Assembly: GCA_024707305.1 (NCBI GenBank)
Contig: JANPZZ010000009.1
Coordinates: forward strand, 62,001-126,000
Direction: 5' to 3'
Source of the DNA: Chitinophagaceae bacterium
Lineage (GTDB): Bacteria; Bacteroidota; Bacteroidia; Chitinophagales; Chitinophagaceae
Length of the DNA: 64,000 bases
Shown: in pieces, positions 38,136 to 47,284 of the stretch
Layout: each line of letters opens with the position of its first letter
Numbering within the stretch: the first letter of the stretch is position 1
Notes under the pieces: model-generated
Databases searched by the model: none
The model's input: only the letters and a program-made list of their open reading frames with translations
What the model was told of the DNA's origin: nothing
Translations under genes and position numbers: made by a program

Positions 38136-40736
38136 ATGAAACACGCATTGTTCAGCGTTGTATTGTGCATATGCTTTCTGCGGGCATCTGCAGACCATAT
38201 CACGGGTGGTGAAATGTTTTATGCGCATATTGGTAGCTCGGGCAACAATCACAGTTATTCTGTTACACTCAAACTCTTCATGCGTTGTGGATCAGGACGG
38301 CAGTTTCCCAATCCTGCTATCATTTCCACATTTGATAAAGGCACGGGCACACGCATTTCGGATGTAACCCATTTTATGTCGTCGCAGGAAACCATTCAGC
38401 TTGTTCCCAACGATCCCTGTATCACCGATCCTCCAACGATTTGTTATGAAGTGGCCTATTATAATTTCGTAGTCACGCTCCCTGCCTCTGTTTCAGGTTA
38501 TATACTCGCAAGTGAAGTTAATTTCCGCATTCGCGGTATCAATAATATTTCAAGTGCACAGGTGGGTGCCACGTACACTGCAGAAATTCCCGGAACCATT
38601 CCTTCTGCTACAGGGCCAACAAATAGCAGCGCACATTTTACCGGCACTGATTTGGTTGTTGTTTGCGCCGACAATTATTTCGAGTATAGTTTTCGCGCGG
38701 CCGACCAAAATAACGATAATCTCCGGTATTCATTTTGCCCAGGGTATAATAGCTCAAGTGGCGGTGGTATGAATAATCCGGCAGGACAACCACCCTATCA
38801 ACACCTCAATTACATCGGCCAGTTTTCATCAACCGCGCCATTAGGTCCGAGAGTTACCATCAATCAAAATACAGGACTTATTTCCGGTATTGCCCCAGAA
38901 CCTGGAATTTATGTGGTCACTGTTTGTGCAGAAGAAATCAGGGATGGCCAGGTGATTGCCGTTCAGCGAAAAGACCTGCAAATTAATATCACCGATTGCA
39001 GCATTGCATCCGCAAGGCTGGAAGAAGATTATATGCTTTGTCGCGATTCGCGAACGTTGACAACACAGAATATCAGCAACAGTCCATTGATTGTATCCTG
39101 GAACTGGTCAGTCACCAACGCAGGAGGAACCGTGTTATTTAGCAGTACCAATCCCATTTTTAATTATACATTCCCTGTCAATGGAAAGTATACACTCAAA
39201 CTGGTTGTAAACCGTGGCCAGCCCTGCTCCGACAGTGCGACAGCACCCGTGTACGTTTTCCCCGGAATGCGCACGGGATTTGATTTCACCGGCATCTGTT
39301 ACCAGAAACCTACCACATTTACAGATCAAACCACACTGCAAACCGGCAGCATTACGCGCTGGTCATGGGACTTTGGCGAAACGCAATTATTCAACGATAC
39401 CAGCCATCTCCGAAATCCAACTTATACCTATCCCGGTACCGGCAATAAACGCGTCTTACTCACCGTTTGGGCCGATAATGGTTGTCGTGATACTGCCATG
39501 CGAACGGTAGGCATCATCACGAAACCTCCAATCACACTTGGTTTTAAAGACACGCTGATTTGTCGCAATGATGAAGTGACCTTGCTGGCTTCGGGTACGG
39601 GCATTTTCAGTTGGAGCCCTTCCGTGCAAATACAAAATGCGAACAGCCCGAATCCAACGGTGAGTCCTCCTGTTACTACACGCTATATTGCCACACTCAA
39701 TACGGACGGTTGCGAGAATACAGATTCTGTACTGGTGCGAGTGGTGGATTTTGTAACGCTGCAGCTCATGCCCGACACGGTCATATGTAGCACAGATACC
39801 ATTCAGCTCCGCGTGAATTCGGATGGATTACAATTCTACTGGACACCCGAAGCGCAGGTTATTACTCCGGGCGTTGGTCAACCCAAAGTGGTAACGGTTT
39901 CCGATACACGCTATGATGTACGTGCGGTAATAGGCGGCTGCTTTGCCAATAGCAGTGTATGGGTACGCACTGAACCTTACCCGCCAGTGAATGCCGGCAA
40001 CGACACGACGATTTGTTATAACACACCCGCATTTTTACAGGGAAATACCAATGCCGCCACCTGGCGCTGGACGCCTGCGGCCATGATGACGCAATCGACA
40101 CAGCTTTTCCCTGCGGCCTATCCTCCGCAGAACACCAACTTCGTTCTTACAGTTTCCAATCCCGGTACCGGATGTCCCAAACCAGTGAGCGATTCGGTAT
40201 TGGTAACTGTGTTACCAAAGATTATACCTGTTGTTGGCAACGACACTGCTGTTCTTGTAGACCAGCCATTGCAATTACTGGCCAGTGGCGGCGTACGATA
40301 TGCATGGGAACCTGCCATTTTCCTTAACAACAGCAATATTGCCAACCCGATCGCAACGCTTTATGAAGCTGCAAACAATATTACATTCCAGGTGCGGGTG
40401 TATAACGAGCTGGGATGTTATGATACTACCAGTCAGGAGGTAAAGGTATATGCAACGCCACCAACGGTTTTTGTACCAACCGCATTTACTCCTAACAATG
40501 ATGGAAAAAATGATGTGCTACGACCCATTGCCGTGGGCATGCAGGAAATAAAAAGATTCCAGGTTTACAATCGCTGGGGACAGTTGGTATTCAGTACGCG
40601 AATCAACGGGCATGGCTGGGATGGTACCGTAAATGGGCAGCCACAAGCCAGCAATAGTTATGTCTGGTTTGTAGAAGCCACCGACTATCTCGGCAAGCCG
40701 TATTTCCTAAAGGGGACGGTGGTGTTGATTCGATGA
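38136..40736 (+). CDS. large secreted PKD-domain protein with gliding-motility-type C-terminus (T9SS type B)
   Basis: 866 residues from ATG 38136, signal peptide ending near LRASADH. The N-terminal third is a cysteine-bearing adhesin-like region (GGEMFYAHIG...). Then come PKD/Ig-like domains with the WxWxFG signature (RWSWDFGE near residue 410), then tandem 'dying-star' repeats rich in DTxIC (DTLICRND, DTVICSTD, DTTICYNT). The C-terminus has FVPTAFTPNNDGKNDVL and YNRWGQLVF, the CHU_C gliding-associated domain used as a type B signal by the type IX secretion system. It should be secreted and attached to the cell surface. The TGA stop is supplied by the first units of a heptamer array. Confidence 0.9.
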   Translation: MKHALFSVVLCICFLRASADHITGGEMFYAHIGSSGNNHSYSVTLKLFMRCGSGRQFPNPAIISTFDKGTGTRISDVTHFMSSQETIQLVPNDPCITDPPTICYEVAYYNFVVTLPASVSGYILASEVNFRIRGINNISSAQVGATYTAEIPGTIPSATGPTNSSAHFTGTDLVVVCADNYFEYSFRAADQNNDNLRYSFCPGYNSSSGGGMNNPAGQPPYQHLNYIGQFSSTAPLGPRVTINQNTGLISGIAPEPGIYVVTVCAEEIRDGQVIAVQRKDLQINITDCSIASARLEEDYMLCRDSRTLTTQNISNSPLIVSWNWSVTNAGGTVLFSSTNPIFNYTFPVNGKYTLKLVVNRGQPCSDSATAPVYVFPGMRTGFDFTGICYQKPTTFTDQTTLQTGSITRWSWDFGETQLFNDTSHLRNPTYTYPGTGNKRVLLTVWADNGCRDTAMRTVGIITKPPITLGFKDTLICRNDEVTLLASGTGIFSWSPSVQIQNANSPNPTVSPPVTTRYIATLNTDGCENTDSVLVRVVDFVTLQLMPDTVICSTDTIQLRVNSDGLQFYWTPEAQVITPGVGQPKVVTVSDTRYDVRAVIGGCFANSSVWVRTEPYPPVNAGNDTTICYNTPAFLQGNTNAATWRWTPAAMMTQSTQLFPAAYPPQNTNFVLTVSNPGTGCPKPVSDSVLVTVLPKIIPVVGNDTAVLVDQPLQLLASGGVRYAWEPAIFLNNSNIANPIATLYEAANNITFQVRVYNELGCYDTTSQEVKVYATPPTVFVPTAFTPNNDGKNDVLRPIAVGMQEIKRFQVYNRWGQLVFSTRINGHGWDGTVNGQPQASNSYVWFVEATDYLGKPYFLKGTVVLIR

Positions 40737-40811
40737 CCGACTACCGATGACCGATGACCGATGATCGATGGTCAATGGTCGATGGCCGATGGCCGATGAC
40801 CGATGACCGAA
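40730..40811 (+). repeat. GATGACC-type heptamer array after the CHU_C gene
   Basis: About eleven units (cgatgac, cgatgat, cgatggt, cgatggc) start inside the last codon and stop of the preceding gene. They face the inverted array at 40873-40993 across about 60 bases. Confidence 0.93.
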
Positions 40812-40872
40812 GAAGGTTGGGGACGCGGGTTACCCATTATCGCAATTAGAGGGGAAACGTACACTTGCAGCA

Positions 40873-40993
40873 TTCATCGGACATCGACGATCGATCATCG
40901 GTCATCAAACTTCGGACATCGACCATCGATCATCGGTCATCAAACTTCGGACATCGACCATCGGTCATCGGTCATCGAACTTCCGTCATCGGA
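40873..40993 (-). repeat. inverted GATGACC-type array with a 35-bp higher-order repeat
   Basis: The array reads catcggtcatc on the + strand and ends 39 bases before the M42 peptidase ATG. Inside it, 40891-40925 and 40926-40960 are identical 35-base copies, i.e. five heptamers duplicated as a block. It is open to translation in frame with the next gene, but encodes repeat-derived sequence. Confidence 0.93.
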
Positions 40994-41032
40994 CAAACCC
41001 TTACCTTTGCCTCTATTAAAATTTCACAGTAC

Positions 41033-42169
41033 ATGGCTAAAGTAACCCGCAGCGCTGGTTCGAAAGCGAAACCGGCCACCAGGAAAAATTCTATACTTAC
41101 CGACGACTCGTTTACATTTCTTCGCAACTACATCAACAATGCATCGCCCGTAGGATTTGAAACCTGGGGCCAGAAATTGTGGCTGGAATATCTGAAGCCA
41201 TATATCGACACACATTATGTGGATCCATATGGAACCGCTGTAGGTATCATCAACCCTGATGCGCCTTTTAAAGTTGTAATTGAAGCACACGCAGATGAAA
41301 TCAGTTGGTTTGTAAACTATATCACAGCTGAAGGTCTTATTTACCTAAAGCGCAATGGCGGTGTGGATCACCAAACGGCTCCTGCATCCCGTGTTTTGAT
41401 CCACGGTAAAAAAGGTGCGGTGAAAGCGGTATTTGGATGGCCCGCTATTCACACCCGTGTGGGAACAGATCAAAAAGAATCACAACCCCGTACTGATAAC
41501 CTCTGGCTGGATGCTGGAGCACGCACTCGAAAGGAAGTAGAAGACCTCGGTATTCATATCGGCGCCGTTGTAACTTACCAGGATGGTTTCGACGAACTGG
41601 CTAATGGCAACTATGTTGGACGTGCTTTCGATAACCGTATCGGTGGTTTCATGATTGCCGAAGTAGCACGACTGCTGAAAGAAAATAAAAAGAAACTTCC
41701 CTTCGGACTTTATATCGTGAATGCAGTGCAGGAAGAAATCGGTTTGCGTGGCGCGGAAATGATTGCCCGCAGAATCAAACCCAATATCGCCATTATCACC
41801 GACGTAACACACGATACCACCACGCCGATGATCAATAAAAATATTGAAGGCGATGTTGCAACTGGTCGTGGACCTTCTCTCTCCTATGCTCCTGCAGTTC
41901 ATAATAAATTGCTGGCACTGGTAGAAGAAATAGCAGCGAAAGAAAACATTCCTGTACAATGGCGCGCACTCAGTCGCAGCACAGGTACCGATACCGATTC
42001 ATTTGCATATAGCAACGACGGCTGTCCTTCAGTATTGATTTCAATTCCTTTACGTTACATGCACACCACCGTTGAGATGTTGCATCGTGATGATATCGAA
42101 AACACCATCAAATTGATGTACCAGACCCTGCTGACTCTTACTCCGAAAACTAACCTGAGCTACTTGTAG
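41033..42169 (+). CDS. M42 family metallopeptidase (glutamyl aminopeptidase/endoglucanase M-like)
   Basis: 378 residues from ATG 41033 (MAKVTRSAGSKAKPATRKNS); the ORF extends upstream only through the heptamer array, so that part is rejected. The dinuclear zinc ligands of M42 peptidases are visible: His and Asp in IEAHADEISWFV, Asp in FDNRIGGF, the Glu pair in VQEEIGLRGAE, Asp in ITDVTHDT and His in RYMHTTVEML. The middle domain (residues 110-210) is the usual insertion. It is a cytoplasmic aminopeptidase likely to form dodecamers. A three-base gap links it to the small membrane gene that follows, so they may share an mRNA. Confidence 0.9.
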   Translation: MAKVTRSAGSKAKPATRKNSILTDDSFTFLRNYINNASPVGFETWGQKLWLEYLKPYIDTHYVDPYGTAVGIINPDAPFKVVIEAHADEISWFVNYITAEGLIYLKRNGGVDHQTAPASRVLIHGKKGAVKAVFGWPAIHTRVGTDQKESQPRTDNLWLDAGARTRKEVEDLGIHIGAVVTYQDGFDELANGNYVGRAFDNRIGGFMIAEVARLLKENKKKLPFGLYIVNAVQEEIGLRGAEMIARRIKPNIAIITDVTHDTTTPMINKNIEGDVATGRGPSLSYAPAVHNKLLALVEEIAAKENIPVQWRALSRSTGTDTDSFAYSNDGCPSVLISIPLRYMHTTVEMLHRDDIENTIKLMYQTLLTLTPKTNLSYL

Positions 42170-42171
42170 TC

Positions 42172-42357
42172 ATGAATATTTTCATGTTATATCTCGATCC
42201 TGGCAGTGGCAGCTACCTTGCACAAATCGTAGCTGCTGCTGCACTGGGTATCGTATTCTTTTTCCGTACAATTAAATTGTATATCCTGACTTTTTTCTCT
42301 TTTATAAAACGTGGATTTAAAAAAGAGAAAAAAGAGGAAACTAAAACCAGCGAATGA
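42172..42357 (+). CDS. LDPGSGS-type small membrane protein
   Basis: 61 residues: MNIFMLYLDPGSGSYLAQIV, one or two transmembrane helices (about 14-45) and a Lys/Glu-rich cytoplasmic tail. The LDPGSGSY motif just before the first helix is seen in many bacterial small membrane proteins encoded next to sulfatase-fold or phosphatase genes; their role is not known to me. Here the TGA stop overlaps the ATG of the methyltransferase gene (ATGA), so translation is probably coupled, and a sulfatase-fold gene follows that. Confidence 0.8.
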   Translation: MNIFMLYLDPGSGSYLAQIVAAAALGIVFFFRTIKLYILTFFSFIKRGFKKEKKEETKTSE

Positions 42358-43727
42358 GTCAGGCATCCCAAAAGCATCCCGGTTCTTTCCGCGACCCGGC
42401 GGGATTTATTTTCCAAAAAAACGGAATCCTTTACCGCCAGGTAAACAAATCGTTTGAAGCATCTTTCGATGCATTTGAAAAAAGCGGAGCCTGCCAAAAG
42501 TTTATTGATAAGAACTGGCTCATCCCCCATCAACGGATTGCTGAAAACCTGACCGGAGATTCGGAAGCTGCACTTTTTCTGCAACCCGAACGGCTGCCTT
42601 TTATCTCTTATCCATACGAGTGGAGTTTTGATATGCTGCGTGATGCGGCGTTGCTCACAATCCAACTCGCAGAAAACTGCCTCGAATATAACCTGCAGTT
42701 AAAAGACGCCACACCATATAACATCCAATGGAAAAATGGAAAGCCCTTGTTTATCGACTCGCTTTCCTTTGAACCTTTGCGTCCCGGCCCATGGATTGCC
42801 TACCGGCAATTTTGTGAGAGTTTTCTTGCTCCGCTGTTGTTGATGCATAATAACAAACAGCATTTACCAGAGTTACTTAAAGCCTGGCCCGACGGCATGC
42901 CACTCGCAACCGTAGCAAGTATGCTGCCCTGGCGCAGCCGTTTTTCCATTCACACTTACCTGCATATACACATGCAGGCAAAGATGTCGAAAAAAACAAC
43001 AGGAAAAAATCCCTCTACTGAAGGTTTCGGAAAGGATAAATTGAAACGCATTTTCCTGAGTTTAAAAACGTTGGTACAATCGCTGAAGACACCCGACAGC
43101 AAAACGGAATGGGCGGATTATTATGAAGAAGCCGGACAACGTGGTGAATACCTGCTGGCAAAACAGGCCCTGGTAAAACAATGGATTCGCGAAATGTCTG
43201 AAATAAAACAGGTGCTTGACCTCGGAGCAAATGAAGGCGCATTCACGGAGATTGCTGTAGCCAACAACCTTGATGTAATTGCTGCGGATATAGATCCGGA
43301 ATGTATCAATCGTTTATACCTGCAGGGCAAAAAACAGCAGCACCCACAAGTTACCCCGTTGGTTCAGGATCTCTCATGGCCATCTCCAGGTATGGGTGTG
43401 AATAACCAGGAACGAAGTTCGTTCTTAAGCCGTGCCCGCGGCGACCTTGCAATGGCCCTTGCGTTGATTCACCATCTCGCTATCCACAAAAAAATGCCGT
43501 TTGATTCAATCAGGGACATGTTCCTGCCAATGGCGCCACAACTGATCATTGAATTTGTTCCCGCAGAAGATGAGAAAGCGGCATTGTTGTTAAACCGACT
43601 GGAAGGATTAAAACCAGCATATACACAGGAAAGATTCGAGCATTCATTCCTTCAATCATACGAAATTCATAAGAAGGCAAATATTGCGGGATCGTCGAGA
43701 ATATTATATTGGTTAAGCCGGAAATAA
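42354..43727 (+). CDS. kinase-like N-terminal domain fused to class I SAM methyltransferase
   Basis: 457 residues. The first 160 residues contain LKDATPYNIQW followed by PLFIDSLSFEPL, which is the spacing of the catalytic loop (HRDxxPxN) and metal-binding Asp of aminoglycoside/choline-type kinases. The catalytic Asp appears kept. Residues 270-457 are a Rossmann methyltransferase with the SAM motif VLDLGANEGAFTEIA and the acidic DIDPE of motif II, ending SRILYWLSRK. The combination resembles proteins annotated as NoeA-like nodulation methyltransferases. The substrate is unknown. It sits between a small membrane protein (4-base overlap) and a sulfatase-fold membrane enzyme (6-base gap), which suggests joint action on a lipid or glycan. 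Confidence 0.75.
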   Translation: MSQASQKHPGSFRDPAGFIFQKNGILYRQVNKSFEASFDAFEKSGACQKFIDKNWLIPHQRIAENLTGDSEAALFLQPERLPFISYPYEWSFDMLRDAALLTIQLAENCLEYNLQLKDATPYNIQWKNGKPLFIDSLSFEPLRPGPWIAYRQFCESFLAPLLLMHNNKQHLPELLKAWPDGMPLATVASMLPWRSRFSIHTYLHIHMQAKMSKKTTGKNPSTEGFGKDKLKRIFLSLKTLVQSLKTPDSKTEWADYYEEAGQRGEYLLAKQALVKQWIREMSEIKQVLDLGANEGAFTEIAVANNLDVIAADIDPECINRLYLQGKKQQHPQVTPLVQDLSWPSPGMGVNNQERSSFLSRARGDLAMALALIHHLAIHKKMPFDSIRDMFLPMAPQLIIEFVPAEDEKAALLLNRLEGLKPAYTQERFEHSFLQSYEIHKKANIAGSSRILYWLSRK

Positions 43728-43733
43728 ATAGAA

Positions 43734-45247
43734 GTGATACGTTTTAATAACATACCATCATTTCCCTTTTACATCATTCTGATGCCAATATTTTATATAT
43801 GGCATAAGAAGAACGAATACTTTGGACTGATTTCAAATCGTTTTGTTGCAGAAGGATGGCTCGACTATGTCATCGCAACAATTGTTTTTACAGGTATCTC
43901 CTATTTATTTTTAAAAAACCTGCGACGTGCAGCATTTCTCGGAGGCTTTTTTATTGTTTTTATATTTATTCTGGGGAAGTTTTCACGACTTCCTGAAATC
44001 ATTTCTTCCCTCATTTATTACATCGTACACCGTTCTTGTTCCATTAGTTCTGATTATCGCAATCTTGATTCTTATCTGGCAAAAGAAGAAAAAACCATTA
44101 CAAATCAGAACCGGCCGTTTTTTAAATTTATTGTTGGTGTTTTTAATTTTAGTTGAACTCGCAACAACGATCTACTTAAATATTGACGATAAGACAAATA
44201 AGATCCTGCTTACAAAGAAAGAGTCACCCGATTTTTCTATACCAAAAGAAATTGAAAAAGACAGCCTGCCTGATATCTTCCTCGTTGTCTTTGATGAATA
44301 CATGAGTTCAGCAGGGATAAAGAAATATCTCGGTTACGACAACAGCGCGCTCGATAGCTTTCTTTTGGATAAGGGCTTTTATGTCGCAGGCGCTGCAAAG
44401 AGCAATTATAACTCGACACCGCATCTGATAGCTTCGGCCTTAAACATGTCATATCTCCCATTTCCACTGGAATGGACGCCCACGGATCCAGCATCATTGT
44501 TGCTTGCGCAAAAAGCAATTAAACATTCGAAATTGCCAGTTGTACTTGCCGAAAGCGGATATGAAATTGTGAATTGCGGTCGCATGGATTTGCCGGGAGC
44601 GCCATCTCCTTCAAAACCTATATTCGAAAAACGAACAATTTGATGCGTTACGATCAGATAACTTCCGATTCCGAATGAACAAAGAAATCTGGTGGAATTT
44701 TACAACACGATTTAAATTTCTCAGGCCGAGCGCGAAGTACTGGAATGAGCTACAGGAGAAAAAGACCCGCTACCTTCATAAAACACACCAGTCACTGAGT
44801 GACGAGTTGCAAAAGTCATCATCCAAACCCAGATTTGTAATGGGGCATTATCTACTGCCGCATTCCCCATTTATTTTTGATTCAGCAGGCAATAGCCGAA
44901 TTTGGGACACACATCCACAATGGATGACCGATAGTCTTTACTTTGACCAGGTAAAATATGCCAACACGCTAATTAAAGACCTTGTGACAAAAGCTACAGC
45001 GAAATCCGACCGGCCAAAAGTGTTCATTTTAATGGGAGATCATGGTCTCCGTGACTTCCATCTCAAACTTAAGGATCGCATTCGCGAAAAAGAGATGATG
45101 AATCTCATGGCTATTTATTATGAGAATAGAGAATATTCGTCGCTTTATGATAGTATAAGTCCTGTAAATATTTTCCGGACTTTGCTAAACGATCAGTTTA
45201 AAACAAAACTTCCAATCCTGAAAGATTCAACTGTTTTTCTCCAGTAA
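43734..45247 (+). CDS. membrane sulfatase-fold enzyme (phosphoglycerol transferase/phosphatase-like), two frameshifts in the given sequence
   Basis: GTG start at 43734, six bases after the methyltransferase. The N-terminal 135 residues form about four transmembrane helices. The alkaline-phosphatase superfamily domain follows, with metal ligand Asp in PDIFLVVFDEY, the probable nucleophile Thr in NYNSTPH, and ILMGDHGLRDF near the C-terminus. The frame breaks near 43955-43985 and at a five-A run (44627-44631, one A too many). Corrected, the protein is about 500 residues. The fold is that of LTA-synthase, EptA and sulfatases, but the substrate cannot be told from sequence. It is convergent and directly abutting porQ. 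Confidence 0.82.
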
Positions 45248-46283
45248 TTATAGTCCTCCCAACTTATCCATCGCCAGCGTTATACCAAACTGGTTCATTC
45301 CTGTTGATTGCTGAAACTGTGTACGCGCATATCGTACCTGAAATTTGCGTGCAAGCAGCGAAACGCCCATGGAGAATCCGGTCAGGCCATTGCCATCCTT
45401 TCCCACCTGTAGCTCACGTCTGCGCAAATAATTAAAACCTATATCTGCTGTCACATATTTCCCGGCATAAATATGAGAAGCGAGTACAAAATGGCGAAAG
45501 ATGTTATCCAACGAAAGTTTCTTTTCATCTGAAGTATTCCAACCCACCTGGTTATCGAATGCGATATCGTTGTAACCCAAAGCGAGCCGGTGCAGGTGAT
45601 GTGCAGTTAAAGAAAATGCCAATGGCGCGTTGGCCAGTTTCTTTGTAAATCCGAACTGTAAATCAAACGGAAGATCATCACCACCCGAATCTGCATAGGA
45701 TTTTAAAGTTGTACCCATGTTTTTGGCAACAACTGCGAAACTCCATCCCTTACTTGAGTCGAGATATTGTAGACCGATATCAACGGCGATTCCGTTCGCC
45801 CTGTACATTCCATATGAAAGACTGAATATATTTTATTGTCATTCCATAGTTCCAGCGAGTGAGGTAACTACGTGCAGCCGATACCTGGAATACCCAGTCA
45901 TTGGGTCGGAAGAATCCCATTTCGTTTCCTGCCGCATCGGTTTGCGGAAGTTTTCCGTAATCGATATAGTGTAATCCGGCGGCAAACCTTGTCTTCAGCG
46001 TTTCTTTATTAATGGAACCCGCGGCCGAATAAGTATGCAGTCCTGAAAAACCGGTTTGGAAGCCGGTACTTAATTGTCCGTGCATCGCCTGTTGCAGCAA
46101 TGCCGGATTTTCAAATGCCATGGCGACGTCATTTGTGGTAATGCTGATATTCATCCCTCCCATTCCTGTCACAAGCGGCGTTGCAGGCAGCCGCAAGAAA
46201 TTGAATACCGTGCTTCCCCCCAGCGTCTGTGCCGTGGAATTGATACAACAAAAAAGAAATAATATTAAAATGTATTTCCGCAA
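45248..46283 (-). CDS. porQ: type IX secretion protein PorQ-like, one frameshift in the given sequence
   Basis: PorQ is an outer-membrane beta-barrel partner of PorZ and PorU in the T9SS attachment complex. Reading leftward, a TTG at 46283 gives LRKYILILFLFCCINSTAQT, a good signal peptide; upstream codons come from a heptamer array and are rejected. The mature part starts TLGGSTVFNFLRLPATPLVTGMGG, the family hallmark, with NPALLQQAMHGQLS soon after. The frame breaks near 45790-45806; downstream it continues NGIAVDIGLQYLD and ends at 45248 (FGITLAMDKLGGL). The corrected length is about 345 residues. It fits with the two T9SS client proteins in this window (38136, 53756). Confidence 0.85.
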
Positions 46284-46300
46284 ATAATAAAGGTTTAGTG

Positions 46301-46453
46301 CTCGATGTCCGATGATCGAGGGCCGATGACCGATGGCCGATGGCCGATGGATTCCGGAGGTAAGGGGTTCCCGTTCCAAATGCAGGAGCGGCATTCCGTA
46401 CTTTAAAACATACATCGGACATCGGACATCGGTCATCGATCATCGATCCTCGA
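46301..46453 (+). repeat. inverted pair of GATGACC-type heptamer arrays, divergent genes
   Basis: Direct units (46301-46350: cgatgtc, cgatgat, cgatggc) and inverted units (46411-46453: catcgga, catcggt, catcgat) flank 60 bases. They lie between the divergent porQ and arginyltransferase-like genes, so here the arrays are upstream of both. They must overlap the promoters. Confidence 0.92.
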
Positions 46454-46479
46454 TTCGCTAAAAATACTACTTTCGCTTC

Positions 46480-47097
46480 ATGCTCCAGGACATTCACATA
46501 CCGCACAGCCTTTCGGGACGTGAACTTGATTTGTATTTGGCTCATGGCTGGTATCGGATGGGGCCAGCCATCTTCACCACGCAGGCCATTACGCTTGATG
46601 GAATTGTTTACCCGGTTCAATGGCTACGCATCAATCTTGCAAAGTTCGCACTTACAACCGGTCTCAGAAAGCTGATGAAAAGAAACCGTCGATTTACTGT
46701 TTCCGTTCGTCCCTTGGAGATTACTGAGGAAATGGAAGAAATGTACAGCCGCTATTATGCCTTGGTAGATTTTGAGGCGTCGCCTTCTGTTGCTGACTTT
46801 ATGTTATGCGGTGCGCTGCAGGCGGTATTTGATAGTTATGTGGTAGAACTCCGGCATCATGAAAAGTTGATTGCTGCTGGCATTTATGATCAGGGTGAAA
46901 AGTCGATTGCAGGCATCATGAATTTCTATGACCCCGAATATGCCCGCTTTAGCCCCGGCAGGTACATGATGTTGTTAAAAGCACTACTTGCCGCAGAGGC
47001 GGGCATGGAGTTCTATTATCCCGGCTATATCGCCGACGGATTATCCAAATTTGATTATAAAAAAGGCATTGTCGCCCGAAGCAACGGAAACGTTTGA
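46480..47097 (+). CDS. ATE1-like (arginyl-tRNA-protein transferase type) GNAT-fold protein
   Basis: 205 residues. The C-terminal half follows the pattern of the aminoacyl-tRNA-protein transferase C-terminal domain: LIAAGIYDQG, then IAGIMNFYDPEYARFSPGRY and GMEFYYPGYIADGLSKFDYK, matching the family's VYFFYDPxY...SLGxY and YLGYYI...MxYK. The N-terminal CxxC zinc/heme motif of ATE1 is absent; the N-terminus reads ELDLYLAHGWYRMGPAIFTTQ. True transfer activity in the N-degron pathway is uncertain. Proteins of this size in Bacteroidota are often listed simply as GNAT family. It stands alone, divergent from porQ. Confidence 0.6.
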   Translation: MLQDIHIPHSLSGRELDLYLAHGWYRMGPAIFTTQAITLDGIVYPVQWLRINLAKFALTTGLRKLMKRNRRFTVSVRPLEITEEMEEMYSRYYALVDFEASPSVADFMLCGALQAVFDSYVVELRHHEKLIAAGIYDQGEKSIAGIMNFYDPEYARFSPGRYMMLLKALLAAEAGMEFYYPGYIADGLSKFDYKKGIVARSNGNV

Positions 47098-47284
47098 TGC
47101 AATGGAAAAAATATGGAAATGCCTGATGTTCTGAAAAATATCAAAAGTTTCGTTCCTTTCCCGCCTGGCGCCTCACGCATTCTCACATTTTCACAATAGC
47201 TGAATTACACCTTATTTCATCCAAAACACCTCCAGATATTAAGTAAAAACCCCTAACTTCGTTGTCCCACCATTGAAGTTTAAA

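Noticed and set aside
37967-38203. Long N-terminal extension of the secreted protein at 37478
   Set aside because: It overlaps the start of the divergent CHU_C gene and hides a good signal peptide beginning at 37966.
40865-41032. N-terminal extension of the M42 peptidase through the inverted heptamer array
   Set aside because: The extension consists of repeat-encoded DHRSS/GHRPS motifs. The ATG at 41033 gives the normal family start.
46284-46436. Upstream start of porQ at 46436
   Set aside because: It would place repeat-derived residues before the signal peptide; TTG 46283 gives a clean exported start.
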